55,611 nucleotides of DNA from JBBIQZ01 sp037442065 (GCA_037442065.1 JBBIQZ010000001.1:1-55611); one strand, 5' to 3'; numbered from the stretch's first letter, positions 23,478 through 32,436 are shown. The notes: a model not told the origin generated them from the sequence alone. Numbers and translations are program-made.

Positions 23478-23930
23478 ATGGAAGATATTTTTTGTAAAAT
23501 TGTAAAAGGAGAAATTGAGTCAGTTAAAATTTGGGAAGATCAAGATTTTTTAGCAATTTTAGATGTTTTTCCGAACACAGAGGGCATGACTTTAGTTTTA
23601 ACAAAGAAGCATTTTGATTCCGACGTTGTTTTGATGCCTGATCTAATTTTCCAAAAATTTATGTTGGCCGCTAAAAAAGTGGCTAAAATTTTAAAAAAAG
23701 GGCTAGATGTTAAAAGAGTTGCTATAGTTGCAGAAGGTATGGGAGTAAACCATGCGCATATAAAGCTTTATCCTTTGCATGGCTTAGAGGAAGAATTTAA
23801 GGAAATTGTGCCGAAGAAAAAAATATTTTTTAAAAGATACGAAGGGTATCTTTCAACTCGTCTTGGCCCCCCCGCTGATATTTCAAAGCTTAAGAAACTG
23901 GCTTTAGATATAAAGAGAAAATCTCGTTAA
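23478..23930 (+). CDS. HIT family protein with variant motif
   Basis: A 150-residue histidine-triad (HIT) nucleotide hydrolase or transferase-like protein. Family traits: IFCKIVKGEIES and FLAILDVFPNTEGMTLVLTKKH at the N terminus, and NHAHIKLYPLHG at residues 91-102. The HxHxH triad is present as His92-x-His94-x-Lys96, so the third histidine is replaced by lysine; the middle (catalytic) histidine is kept. It is extended by ~50 residues after the motif. The divergent transglycosylase lies upstream. Confidence 0.85.
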   Translation: MEDIFCKIVKGEIESVKIWEDQDFLAILDVFPNTEGMTLVLTKKHFDSDVVLMPDLIFQKFMLAAKKVAKILKKGLDVKRVAIVAEGMGVNHAHIKLYPLHGLEEEFKEIVPKKKIFFKRYEGYLSTRLGPPADISKLKKLALDIKRKSR

Positions 23931-23963
23931 ACGCAAAAGTCATTTGATTCTTTTTGGTTTGAC

Positions 23964-24078
23964 AAGTATATCCCGTAATATCCTAATTAAAGCCTGAAAC
24001 CTGAGCGTAGATTCTTCTCAAAATTATCCATAATTTATAGTTAGTATGTTGATCTATGGGATTATACGGGGTATACTT
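23964..24078 (+). promoter_or_regulatory. rpsU leader: inverted repeat and promoter
   Basis: The promoter TTGATC (24049-24054) and TATACT (24072-24077), spacer 17, is good. A 20-nt sequence at 23964-23983 is an imperfect inverted copy of 24058-24078, which contains the promoter spacer and -10 box. TTGACA at 23959-23964 could be a second -35 but lacks a good -10. The repeat may be an operator, or a leader structure for transcripts from further upstream. Confidence 0.6.
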
Positions 24079-24136
24079 AAATACAGTAAGCTGTAAAGCT
24101 AAACAGAAAGAAATAAAGCTTAAAAAGGAGGTTTAG

Positions 24137-24367
24137 TTGCAGGAAGTAGTAAAGAAAGAACACGAATCTTTCGAAAATTTATTCAGACGTTTTAATAGAA
24201 GAGTTCAGCAGAGCGGTAAGCTGTCCCTTGCTAAACGTAACCAATTTTTTGAAAAGCCCTTAAGCAAATCAAAAAGAAGAGAAGAAGCCTTAAGGAAATC
24301 AAAAATTAAAAATATTAGAAAAACAAGGCAAGGAAGACGATATGAAAGTTCTAGAAAAGATAGATGA
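24137..24367 (+). CDS. rpsU: Small ribosomal subunit protein bS21
   Basis: bS21, 76 residues, very basic, assists initiation on the 30S subunit near the 16S rRNA 3' end. It matches the family in FENLFRRFNRRVQQSGKLS and in the Lys/Arg-rich helix KPLSKSKRREEALRKS. The start is TTG with a strong AAGGAGG at 24125-24131. Its last 26 bp overlap yqeY, the usual rpsU-yqeY arrangement. Confidence 0.9.
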   Translation: MQEVVKKEHESFENLFRRFNRRVQQSGKLSLAKRNQFFEKPLSKSKRREEALRKSKIKNIRKTRQGRRYESSRKDR

Positions 24368-24785
24368 GGATTTAAAAGGCGCTTTAAAAAATAAAGACGA
24401 AGTAACTTTATCTACTCTCCGTCTTTTAAAAGCGGTTTTTAAGAATAAAGAAATAGAACAGCGAGAAGAGCTTAAAGAAGAGCAAGTTTTGGATATAATT
24501 TTAAAGGAAATCAAAAAAAGAAAAGAGTCTTTTAGAATCTATAAAGATGCTGGTAGGGAAGAGCTGGCGGATAAAGAGAAAAGAGAATTAGAAATTTTAC
24601 AAAAATATGCTCCTCAAGAAATGCCGGAGGAGGAGTTAGACAGGGTAATAAAGGAAGAAATTTCCGTCCTAGAAGACCCCGGGTTAAAAGACATAGGGAA
24701 AGTTATGTCAAAAGTAATGCCCAAGGTTAAAGGAAGGGTAGACGGGAGCGTGGTTTCAAAAAAAGTGGCCGAATTGTTAAAATAG
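24342..24785 (+). CDS. YqeY/GatB-tail family protein
   Basis: A 147-residue YqeY family protein, helical throughout, with the typical STLRLLKAVFKNKEIE, KRKESFRIYKDAGREELADKEKRELEIL and LKDIGKVMSKVMPKVKGRVDGS segments. The domain resembles the tail domain of GatB, which contacts tRNA, but a stand-alone function is not firmly known. It overlaps rpsU by 26 bp and precedes the HD phosphodiesterase by 6 bp. Confidence 0.92.
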   Translation: MKVLEKIDEDLKGALKNKDEVTLSTLRLLKAVFKNKEIEQREELKEEQVLDIILKEIKKRKESFRIYKDAGREELADKEKRELEILQKYAPQEMPEEELDRVIKEEISVLEDPGLKDIGKVMSKVMPKVKGRVDGSVVSKKVAELLK

Positions 24786-24791
24786 GTCATC

Positions 24792-26843
24792 ATGGAAAAA
24801 GAAAAGAGAAACTCTTATTTTAAAAAGCTGTCCAGTTTTTTTGCTGTGGCTTTACTTTTATTACTACTTGCCAATCTTTTGGCTATTTCTAATATTTTTA
24901 TTCCTAAAGAAGAGGTTAGAGCTGGTACCGTGGCCGAAAAGACAATAAAATCACCTAAAAACATTTATTTTAAAAGCAAAATCAAAACCAAAGAAGCACA
25001 AGACAGAGCGGCCGCAAAAGTTGAGAAAGTTTACAAATTTGATTCTGATATTTTAAATCAGCAAAAAAACAAAGCTTTAGAATACTTTAAGAAAATAGAT
25101 GAAGCAAAAAGTAGTAGTAATCCCGATAAGGAAGGATTGATTACAAATATTGCCAACTTAGATTTATCCACAGAGTCGGTTTCTTATATCGCTAATCTAA
25201 AAGATGAGGATTGGCAAAGTTATAAAACAAAATTCTTAAACCTGTTAGATGAATTGGAAGGAAAAGAAAGAATCAAAAATGACGAAAAGATTCCGCAGGA
25301 TTTACTTGAAGGAGAAATCTCTAAATTTTTTTCTGCCTTAGACTATTTGTCTGCCGCTGAATTAGCCAACGCTTTTGTCATTCCTAATTATATTTTTTCC
25401 AAAGAAGAAACCGACAAGGCAGTTGAGGCGGTAAAGGCTGATGTAGAGCCGGTTTCTCTTCTTTTAGCTCAAGATGAAGTGATTGTTAGACAAGGAGAAA
25501 TCATAAACGATTTATCGCTAGAAAAGCTGGAAGCAGCAGGACTTAAGAAAGCAAGCCTTTTTGACCCTAAAACAATCGGAACGATTATTATTTCTACGAT
25601 ATTAGCTTTTCTTATCATTTTTTATTTCTGGTATTTTTATAATTATTCCGGTTCGTCAAGTATTTCTTCCCTGAAAGCATTATCAATTTTTACTGTTTTT
25701 TTTCTAGTTACTATTTTAGCTTTTCAGATTTTAACTCCTCTAAAACCAATAATGGCTTACATTATTCCGGTTGCCGCTCCAGTAATGCTTTTGTCTATCT
25801 TGGTTTCTTCTGAAGTAGCCATATTCTCGGCGATAATTTTTTCTGTTTTTTTAGGGATTATTTCAACTAGTTCTTTAGAGCTTTCGGTAATATATTTAGT
25901 TACTTCATTGGTGGGTATTTATCTTTTAAAAAATGTTAAAAAAATTGAAGATATTTTTCGGGCTGGTTTTTTTCTGGCATTTTTTAATTTTTCAACTGCT
26001 GTTTCTTTCCAGCTTTTAACCGGAAGTATTTCTTTAAGGACAATTTCGGTTCTATTAGGGGCGGCATCTATTTATGGCTTGGGAGCGGTTGTTTTAATTA
26101 TAGGGACTCTTCTTTTTTGGGGTAATCTTTTTAAAGTTACAACCATCTTGGAACTTTTAGAATTAGAAAATCCAAGCCAAGATCTTCTAAAAGAACTTTC
26201 CTTAAAAGCCCCCGGAACTTATCATCACAGCATCTTGGTTTCTAACCTTGCCGAGAGAGCGGCGGGTGACATAAAAGCGGATTCTCTTTTAGTAAGAGTA
26301 GGAGCTCTTTATCATGATATAGGAAAGACTTTAAATCCTTTATATTTTATAGAAAATCAAAAACGTTTTGATATCCATAAAAAATTAAAAGACCCCCAAA
26401 AAAGCGCCGAAATTATCAAAGCGCATGTTAAGGATGGCTATGATTTGGGAAAAAAGAAAAATTTGCCAAGAGAAATTTTACACTTTATAGAAAGCCATCA
26501 TGGGACTTCTGAAGTTTTCTATTTTCTCTCAAAGGCAAAGGAAGCCAAAATAAAAATTGATCTTTCAAAGTTTTCTTATGACGGTCCATTGCCCCAAACA
26601 AAAGAGGCGGCAATCTTAATGCTTGCAGATTCTATTGAAGCAAAGGTAAGGGCCAGCGAAGAACTAAGCGAAAAAAACATTGAAGAAATGATTTCAGGAA
26701 TAATTGACTTAAAACTAAAAAGTAATCAGTTAAGCGATTCAGATTTATCATTAAAGGATCTTAAGACTTTAAAGCAGTCGTTTATCAATACTTTAAAATC
26801 AATGTATCACAAGAGAATAGAATACCCAGATGAAAAATCATAA
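24792..26843 (+). CDS. 7TM-HD phosphodiesterase, PgpH-like
   Basis: A 683-residue membrane protein with the 7TM-7TMR-HD architecture of Listeria PgpH/YqfF, which degrades cyclic di-AMP. One N-terminal helix (about 15-35) is followed by an extracytoplasmic region (about 40-255), a block of membrane helices (about 260-450) and a cytoplasmic HD domain with GTYHHSILVSNLAERAA, YHDIGK, HVKDGYDLG and ESHHG, covering the metal-binding His and Asp residues. Neighbours are ybeY and dgkA, the same order as in Firmicutes. Substrate assignment is by family only. Confidence 0.9.
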   Translation: MEKEKRNSYFKKLSSFFAVALLLLLLANLLAISNIFIPKEEVRAGTVAEKTIKSPKNIYFKSKIKTKEAQDRAAAKVEKVYKFDSDILNQQKNKALEYFKKIDEAKSSSNPDKEGLITNIANLDLSTESVSYIANLKDEDWQSYKTKFLNLLDELEGKERIKNDEKIPQDLLEGEISKFFSALDYLSAAELANAFVIPNYIFSKEETDKAVEAVKADVEPVSLLLAQDEVIVRQGEIINDLSLEKLEAAGLKKASLFDPKTIGTIIISTILAFLIIFYFWYFYNYSGSSSISSLKALSIFTVFFLVTILAFQILTPLKPIMAYIIPVAAPVMLLSILVSSEVAIFSAIIFSVFLGIISTSSLELSVIYLVTSLVGIYLLKNVKKIEDIFRAGFFLAFFNFSTAVSFQLLTGSISLRTISVLLGAASIYGLGAVVLIIGTLLFWGNLFKVTTILELLELENPSQDLLKELSLKAPGTYHHSILVSNLAERAAGDIKADSLLVRVGALYHDIGKTLNPLYFIENQKRFDIHKKLKDPQKSAEIIKAHVKDGYDLGKKKNLPREILHFIESHHGTSEVFYFLSKAKEAKIKIDLSKFSYDGPLPQTKEAAILMLADSIEAKVRASEELSEKNIEEMISGIIDLKLKSNQLSDSDLSLKDLKTLKQSFINTLKSMYHKRIEYPDEKS

Positions 26844-27249
26844 AATAAATATAATATTTTTTGATAAAATCAAAACCAACAAAGAACTGCTTTTTAAAAT
26901 CATAAAAAGATTAATAGAAGAAAAAAATATAAAGCAAAAAGTTTCTGTTTCTTTAGTCTTAGTAAACAGCAAAACTATAAAGGAACTTAATAAAATTTTT
27001 AGGAAAAAAAATAAAGTTACTTCTGTATTATCTTTTCCGTTATTGGCTAGGCAGAAGTTTATAACCGGTAGCAAAGAAATGTCACTTGGTGATATAATTA
27101 TAAACATTGAAAATTTAAAGAAGGAAAAAGAGTTTAAAAAAAAGTTAAAGGAAAATATTACTCATTCCTTCCTACATTTATTAAAATTTTCCCATAAAGA
27201 TATGGAAAAAGAAGAAAAAAAATTAATAGAGGCTTTAAGTGATATTTAA
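26830..27249 (+). CDS. ybeY: Endoribonuclease YbeY (16S rRNA maturation), divergent
   Basis: A 139-residue YbeY family metalloprotein. The zinc triad is recognisable as THSFLHLLKFSH with His112, His116 and His122 at the canonical spacing, but the usual glycines and the aspartate before the last His (HGxLHLxGxDH) are lost. FRKKNKVTSVLSFP and LGDIIIN correspond to the other conserved blocks. It sits between pgpH-like and dgkA genes as in many bacteria, overlapping them by 14 and 11 bp. The base composition is very A-rich. Confidence 0.85.
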   Translation: MKNHKINIIFFDKIKTNKELLFKIIKRLIEEKNIKQKVSVSLVLVNSKTIKELNKIFRKKNKVTSVLSFPLLARQKFITGSKEMSLGDIIINIENLKKEKEFKKKLKENITHSFLHLLKFSHKDMEKEEKKLIEALSDI

Positions 27250-27601
27250 AAAAATAAAAAATAGTTTTAAGTATGCTTGGACTGGCTTTATATTTTTTAT
27301 CAAAGAAAGGAATATTAAAATTCATCTTTTAGTAGCTTTGCTGGTTATTATCTTAGGAATAGTATTAAGTATTAATACTTTAGAATGGGCATTGATAACC
27401 ATTTCTATAATGGTTGTTATTAGTTTAGAAATAATAAACACGGTTATTGAAAATATTTTTGATTTATTTCATCCAGAGAAAGACGGTCGGATCATGATTA
27501 TTAAAGATTTAGCAGCCGCAGCAGTTTTTGTTTCCGCTATCGGGGCAGTAATCATCGGTTTAATTATCTTCTTGCCTTTAATCTTTCAAAGGTTGCAGTA
27601 A
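27239..27601 (+). CDS. dgkA: Diacylglycerol/undecaprenol kinase (DgkA family)
   Basis: A 120-residue integral membrane kinase with three helices. Family hallmarks: ERNIKIHL, EIINTVIENIFDL and KDLAAAAVFVSAIGA. In Gram-positive-type organisms this enzyme phosphorylates undecaprenol rather than diacylglycerol; which one applies here is open. The GTG start at 27239 overlaps the end of ybeY by 11 bp. Confidence 0.92.
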   Translation: MIFKKIKNSFKYAWTGFIFFIKERNIKIHLLVALLVIILGIVLSINTLEWALITISIMVVISLEIINTVIENIFDLFHPEKDGRIMIIKDLAAAAVFVSAIGAVIIGLIIFLPLIFQRLQ

Positions 27602-27621
27602 AGACATTTTGTTTTTATAAT
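27593..27621 (+). promoter_or_regulatory. Promoter of ftsA
   Basis: TTGCAG at 27593-27598 and a perfect TATAAT at 27616-27621, spacer 17. The -35 overlaps the dgkA stop. Confidence 0.6.
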
Positions 27622-27650
27622 AGATTTAAATTGAGATTTAAGGAGTTAAT

Positions 27651-28892
27651 TTGGGGCAATCTAATTTCGTTGTAGGCTTAGATATTGGTACTACCAAAGT
27701 TTGTACGGTGGTAGCTAAGAAAAATAATAATAATCCTAAAATAGATATTGTTGGTGTTGGTACGGCACCAACAAAAGGACTTAGGCGAGGAGTTGTTATT
27801 GATGTTGAAGAAACTGTCACCAGCATAAGCGCAGCTTTAGAAAAAGCCGAAAGAATGGCTGGTACCACAATTGATCATACTTATATTTCTGTCGGCGGAC
27901 CTCACATAGAATCCTTAGATAACAAAGGTGTTGTGGCTATTGCTGGTAGGGAAGGAGAAATTACTTTAGAAGACGAAGAAAGAACAGTTGAAGCCGCTTC
28001 GGCAATTTCTTTATCTCCCAATAAAGAGATACTCCATGTGGTTCCTCAAACTTTCACAGTTGATGATCAAGAGGGGATTAAAGATCCCGTTGGTATGATG
28101 GGTTCAAGGCTTGAAGTTTCAACTCACATTATCCAAGGATCGACTCCAATAATCCGTAATTTAAATAAATGTGTTGATCAAGCAGGAATAGATGTTTTAG
28201 GAATGGTAGCTGTTCCTATTGCCTGCAGTATGTCTGTTTTGTCAAAAAGACAAAAAGAGCTAGGATGCGCTCTAATTGATTTAGGCGGCGGAACAACGAG
28301 CATAGCTGTTTTTGAAGAGGGCAATATAATAGGAAGTAAAGTATTACCAGTGGGAGCAAATCATATAACCAACGATATTGCTATAGGGCTTAGAACCTCT
28401 GTTGATATAGCCGAACGGGTAAAAATAGAACACGGCGTTGCTTTAAAAAAAGATATTGATAAGAAGGACGAAATAGATCTTTCTGGTTTTTCTAAAATAG
28501 AGGATAGTACAGTTAAAAGGATTGATGTGGTGGAAATTATTGAGGCAAGGCTTTCCGAAATTTTTTCTCTTGTTCGAAAAGAATTAAACAAAATCAAAAA
28601 GGGAAGCCTATTACCAGGAGGAGTTATCTTAACCGGTGGCGGAGCTAAACTTCCGGCAATTGTTGATTTTGCAAAAAATGAATTAAACTTGCCGGCCCAA
28701 ATAGGTTTTCCCAGAGATATACAGGGGATTGTTGATAGGGTAGATGATCCTTCTTTCGCTACTCCTTTAGGACTTGTTATGTGGGCGTTTGAACAAGGGC
28801 AAGAAGATAAAACAATGTTTAAAAATATTAAAGATATTCCTTTAGAGGGAGCAAAGTTTATTAAGAAATTGTTTAAGAATTTTCTACCCTAA
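27651..28892 (+). CDS. ftsA: Cell division protein FtsA
   Basis: FtsA, 413 residues, the actin-like membrane anchor of the Z ring. ATP-site motifs: GLDIGTTKVC at the start, IDLGGGTTSIAVF, and GVILTGGGAKLPAI. The C-terminal residues FKNIKDIPLEGAKFIKKLFKNFLP form an amphipathic membrane-targeting helix. It starts at TTG (27651) with AAGGAG at 27640-27645; no ATG lies near. A terminator separates it from ftsZ, which has its own promoter. Confidence 0.95.
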   Translation: MGQSNFVVGLDIGTTKVCTVVAKKNNNNPKIDIVGVGTAPTKGLRRGVVIDVEETVTSISAALEKAERMAGTTIDHTYISVGGPHIESLDNKGVVAIAGREGEITLEDEERTVEAASAISLSPNKEILHVVPQTFTVDDQEGIKDPVGMMGSRLEVSTHIIQGSTPIIRNLNKCVDQAGIDVLGMVAVPIACSMSVLSKRQKELGCALIDLGGGTTSIAVFEEGNIIGSKVLPVGANHITNDIAIGLRTSVDIAERVKIEHGVALKKDIDKKDEIDLSGFSKIEDSTVKRIDVVEIIEARLSEIFSLVRKELNKIKKGSLLPGGVILTGGGAKLPAIVDFAKNELNLPAQIGFPRDIQGIVDRVDDPSFATPLGLVMWAFEQGQEDKTMFKNIKDIPLEGAKFIKKLFKNFLP

Positions 28893-28908
28893 AGAAACGA
28901 AATTATCT

Positions 28909-28952
28909 AAAATAGCTGGTAAACAAAAAAGGGCTTGCCAACTATTTTTTTT
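28909..28952 (+). terminator. Intrinsic terminator between ftsA and ftsZ
   Basis: AAAATAG-C-TGG (28909-28919) pairs with CCA-A-CTATTTT (28938-28948) with one mismatch and an 18-nt loop, running into eight Ts. It overlaps the -35 of the ftsZ promoter. Confidence 0.7.
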
Positions 28953-28962
28953 ATGCTATACT
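28935..28962 (+). promoter_or_regulatory. Promoter of ftsZ
   Basis: TTGCCA at 28935-28940 and TATACT at 28957-28962, spacer 16, giving a leader of about 110 nt. A small hairpin GAACAA/TTGTTC (29032-29048) precedes a strong GTAGGAGG ribosome-binding site near 29065-29072. Confidence 0.75.
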
Positions 28963-29079
28963 TTTCTATAAAGAGGTTTGAACAAGAATTTATTCCAAAG
29001 TTTTAAGGAAAATTTTTACTAATAAATTACTGAACAAATTAGTTGTTCATAAGTTTTTAGGCAAGTAGGAGGTAAACAA

Positions 29080-30255
29080 ATGGAAGTAAAACCAGATATC
29101 GAAACCTTTGCAAGGATCAAGGTTGTTGGTGTCGGCGGCGGTGGAACAATGGCAGTTAACAGAATGATTAATTCAAAATTAAAGGGGGTAGAATTTATTT
29201 GTGTAAACACCGATGCTCAATCTTTACATTTTTCTGAAGCCCCCCAAAAAATTCATATTGGTAAAGAAATAACCCGCGGATTAGGAGCTGGTTCTGATCC
29301 GGAAATCGGGAAAAAGTCAGCAGAAGAAAGTAAGGAAGAAATTGTCGAAGCCCTTTCCGGTGCTGACATGGTATTTATAACTTATGGTCTAGGTGGTGGA
29401 ACAGGTACCGGAGCTGGTCCTGTAGTTGCCGAGGCCGCAAAGAGTGCCGGCGCCCTAACGGTTGCCGTTGTTACTAAACCCTTTGGTTTTGAAGGACAAA
29501 AAAGAAAAATAGTAGCCGACTCGGGGTTAGTTGATTTAAGGGAAAAGGTAGATACTTTAATAACTATTCCCAATGATAGAGTTTTACAAATTGTTGATAA
29601 AAAAACTTCCATGCTAGACGCTTTTAAAATAGTAGATGATGTTTTGCGTCAAGGCGTGCAGGGGATAGCCGATTTAATTACAATGCATGGAATGGTTAAT
29701 GTAGACTTTGCCGACGTGAAAACAATAATGGCAGAAGCCGGATCTGCTTTGATGGGTATCGGCGTAGCCTCTGGTGATAACAGGGCCGCTGAGGCCGCAA
29801 AAGCCGCAATAGACAGCCCGCTTTTGGATCTTTCTATCGATGGCGCCAAAGGAGTTTTATTTAATGTAACTGGCGGTTACGATTTAGGAATGCATGAAAT
29901 TGATGAAGCGGCTCATATCATAACCGAAGCAACCGATCCAGAAGTAAATATTATTTTCGGTGCCGTTATAGATGAAAGTATGCAAGGCGAAATAAAGATT
30001 ACAGTTATTGCTACCGGTTTTGACAGCAAGCAATCCAAGAAAGATCAGGCAATGACAGACTTGCATTTAAATGAAGCCTTTGAAACAGAAACTCAACCAT
30101 TTAAAAACGATGATTTATTAAAAGAAGATTCACGGCCAGTAAAAAGAGTAAGTTTAGATTCAGAAAAGGATACAAAGGAGCCCGAAGGTCTTTCCTCTCA
30201 AGAAGATGATGAATTTGATGTCCCGGCATTTATCAGAAGAAAGCTTAAAAAATAA
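29080..30255 (+). CDS. ftsZ: Cell division GTPase FtsZ
   Basis: FtsZ, 391 residues, the tubulin-like GTPase that forms the division ring. Motifs: KVVGVGGGGTMAVNRM, the tubulin signature GGGTGTGAGP, TKPFGFEGQKR, and T7-loop residues with VDFADVKTIM. A variable linker precedes the conserved C-terminal peptide DEFDVPAFIRRKLKK, which binds FtsA. It has its own promoter and terminator, so it can be expressed separately from ftsA. Confidence 0.98.
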   Translation: MEVKPDIETFARIKVVGVGGGGTMAVNRMINSKLKGVEFICVNTDAQSLHFSEAPQKIHIGKEITRGLGAGSDPEIGKKSAEESKEEIVEALSGADMVFITYGLGGGTGTGAGPVVAEAAKSAGALTVAVVTKPFGFEGQKRKIVADSGLVDLREKVDTLITIPNDRVLQIVDKKTSMLDAFKIVDDVLRQGVQGIADLITMHGMVNVDFADVKTIMAEAGSALMGIGVASGDNRAAEAAKAAIDSPLLDLSIDGAKGVLFNVTGGYDLGMHEIDEAAHIITEATDPEVNIIFGAVIDESMQGEIKITVIATGFDSKQSKKDQAMTDLHLNEAFETETQPFKNDDLLKEDSRPVKRVSLDSEKDTKEPEGLSSQEDDEFDVPAFIRRKLKK

Positions 30256-30271
30256 ATTGATAGATTTTTAA

Positions 30272-30301
30272 AATGAGGGTCTTGCGACCTTCATTTTTTT
30301 T
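30272..30301 (+). terminator. Intrinsic terminator after ftsZ
   Basis: AATGAGGGTC (30272-30281) pairs with GACCTTCATT (30286-30295), 4-nt loop, followed by a run of eight Ts. Confidence 0.92.
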
Positions 30302-30339
30302 GTGGTACTTTAAGAATATCATTTTAAAAAGGAAAAATT

Positions 30340-31413
30340 ATGCATAAAAAGCTTTTTATTCCCGGGCCAACGGAAGTTAGGGAAGATGTTTTAAAAGAAA
30401 TGGTTCATCCTATAATTGGTCATCGGTCCGAAGAGTTTAAAAATCTTCATAACCAAACGGTTTTAAAATTACAAAAACTTTTAGAAACCGAAAACCCCGT
30501 TTTTCTATCGGGTTCTTCTGCTTTAGGGGTTATGGAGGGTTGTGCCAGGAATACGGTAAGGGAAGGTAAGAAAGCTTTAAATTTGGTAAACGGCGCTTTT
30601 TCGGAAAAGTGGTCTAAGATTTTTAAATCCAATGGCAAAGAATCTCAAGTCATAGAAGTAGAATGGGGAAAAGCTATAAAACCGGAAATGGTAAAAGAAG
30701 CCTTAGAAAAAGATTCTTATGATGCGGTTTGTTTGACTCATAATGAAACTTCCACCGGAGTTTTAAGTCCCTTAGAAGAAATTGCTAAGGTTGTAAAAGA
30801 ATATCCTGACACTTTATTTTTAGTTGATGCAGTTTCTTCCATGGCAGGTACTCCTATTAAAGTAGACGAGTGGGGAATAGATGTTGTGTTAGCCAGTGTT
30901 CAAAAAGCTTTAGCGACCCCCCCGGGTTTGGCAGTATTTTCAGCAAGCGAGAAGGCTTTAAAAAGAGCGGAGGAGGTTAAAGATCGGGGAACTTATTTTG
31001 ATTTTCTTCAATTTTTAAAATATTTTGAAAAGGGGCAAACTATTTCCACCGGACCAATTTCTCAAATTTTTGCTTTATCAAAAGAGCTGGATGTTATTTT
31101 TAAAGAAGGTTTAGAGAACCGATTTAAAAGGCATTTAGAAATGGCTAAAATGGTAAAGGAGTGGGCCAATAAAAATTTTGTCGATTTTGCCGAAAGCGGT
31201 TTTTCGTCTCCAACTTTAACAACTATAAAAAATACTAAAAATATAGACATTAAAAACTTAAACGAAGAACTTTCTAAAAGAGGAAAAGTAATTTCTAACG
31301 GTTATGGAAAATTAAAAGATACAACTTTTAGAATTTCTCATATGGGAGAAATTTATCCCGAAGACATAAAAGGCTTACTGGAAGACCTAGACAAGATTTT
31401 AAATTTAAATTAA
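30340..31413 (+). CDS. Class V aminotransferase, probable phosphoserine/serine-type
   Basis: A 357-residue PLP-dependent aminotransferase of the alanine-glyoxylate/serine-pyruvate type. FIPGPTEVREDVL at the start, LTHNETSTGVL, LVDAVSSMAG and the PLP lysine at about residue 189 in ASVQKALATPPG are family motifs. Because serA follows after 9 bp and no serC is seen, it probably converts 3-phosphohydroxypyruvate to phosphoserine, as small class V enzymes do in some archaea and thermophiles; this is inference from context. An AAGGAAAA ribosome-binding site precedes the ATG. Confidence 0.88.
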   Translation: MHKKLFIPGPTEVREDVLKEMVHPIIGHRSEEFKNLHNQTVLKLQKLLETENPVFLSGSSALGVMEGCARNTVREGKKALNLVNGAFSEKWSKIFKSNGKESQVIEVEWGKAIKPEMVKEALEKDSYDAVCLTHNETSTGVLSPLEEIAKVVKEYPDTLFLVDAVSSMAGTPIKVDEWGIDVVLASVQKALATPPGLAVFSASEKALKRAEEVKDRGTYFDFLQFLKYFEKGQTISTGPISQIFALSKELDVIFKEGLENRFKRHLEMAKMVKEWANKNFVDFAESGFSSPTLTTIKNTKNIDIKNLNEELSKRGKVISNGYGKLKDTTFRISHMGEIYPEDIKGLLEDLDKILNLN

Positions 31414-31422
31414 TATCTTATT

Positions 31423-32385
31423 ATGAAAATTTTAATAACAGATAAAATATCACCAAAAGCAATTGAGATTTTAGAAAAGGAAGAAGGCATTGAATTTGAA
31501 GAGAAATTGGGTTTATCTAAAGAGGAGCTTCAAAATATTATTGAACCATTCAATGCTTTGATAATAAGAAGCTCGGTTAAAATAGATTCCGATGTTTTAG
31601 AAAGAGCTAAAAATTTAAAAGTTATCGGCCGGGCCGGAGTTGGGGTTGATAATGTTGATCTAGAAGCGGCAACAAAAAAAGGAATTTATGTTTTAAATAC
31701 TCCTTTAGGAAATGTTAATTCTGCCGCCGAGCATACTATTGCTATGATTTTAAGCTTGTCTCGGCATATTCACGAAGCCCATCATTCTTTAAAGAGGGAA
31801 AGAAAATGGGACAGGAAATCATATGTCGGAACAGAGGTTAAAGGTAAAACTTTAGGAGTTGTTGGATTTGGGCATGTTGGAAGAATAGTTACCGAAATTG
31901 CCGCAAAAGGCTTAAAAATGAAAGTTTTGGTTTTTGATCCTTTTACTAAAGAAGATGATGTTAAGGAACTAGGGGGAGAGCTAACAGATTTTGATAATCT
32001 TATTAAAGTATCAGATTTTATAACCGTTCATACTCCATTAACTCCAGAAACTAGAAATTTGATAGACGAAAAAGAATTTGAAAAAATGAAAGATGGCGTA
32101 AAAATTGTAAACGTTGCTAGAGGTGGAATTATAAACGAAACGGCATTGGTAAAAGCACTAGAAGACGGCAAGGTGGGTGGTGCGGCAATTGATGTTTGGG
32201 AAGAAGAACCGGCAACCGAACATGAACTTTTAGAATTACCTAATGTTCTAGTAACTCCTCATTTAGGGGCATCAACAGTGGAAGCTTTAGAAAATGTAAC
32301 CATTGATATTGCCAATCAAGTCATAGATGCTTTAAAAAATGAGGTTTATGAAAATGTGGTAAACAAAGCGCTTTTAAAAAAATAA
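31423..32385 (+). CDS. serA: D-3-phosphoglycerate dehydrogenase, short form
   Basis: A 320-residue SerA-type 2-hydroxyacid dehydrogenase, oxidising 3-phosphoglycerate to 3-phosphohydroxypyruvate. Substrate domain with IIRSSVKID, then the NAD-binding domain with GRAGVGVDNVD, VVGFGHVGRIV, NVARGGIINE (catalytic Arg), and LVTPHLGAST (His). It lacks the C-terminal ACT domain of longer SerA proteins, so feedback inhibition by serine through that domain is not expected. With the aminotransferase upstream it forms a two-gene serine biosynthesis unit closed by a terminator. Confidence 0.92.
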   Translation: MKILITDKISPKAIEILEKEEGIEFEEKLGLSKEELQNIIEPFNALIIRSSVKIDSDVLERAKNLKVIGRAGVGVDNVDLEAATKKGIYVLNTPLGNVNSAAEHTIAMILSLSRHIHEAHHSLKRERKWDRKSYVGTEVKGKTLGVVGFGHVGRIVTEIAAKGLKMKVLVFDPFTKEDDVKELGGELTDFDNLIKVSDFITVHTPLTPETRNLIDEKEFEKMKDGVKIVNVARGGIINETALVKALEDGKVGGAAIDVWEEEPATEHELLELPNVLVTPHLGASTVEALENVTIDIANQVIDALKNEVYENVVNKALLKK

Positions 32386-32410
32386 TTTTTTAAAAATTTA
32401 ATCTAAAGGA

Positions 32411-32436
32411 AATCGGCCGCAGTACGGCCGATTTTG
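32411..32436 (+). terminator. Intrinsic terminator after serA
   Basis: AATCGGCCG (32411-32419) pairs with CGGCCGATT (32425-32433), 5-nt loop, then a short T run. Confidence 0.88.
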
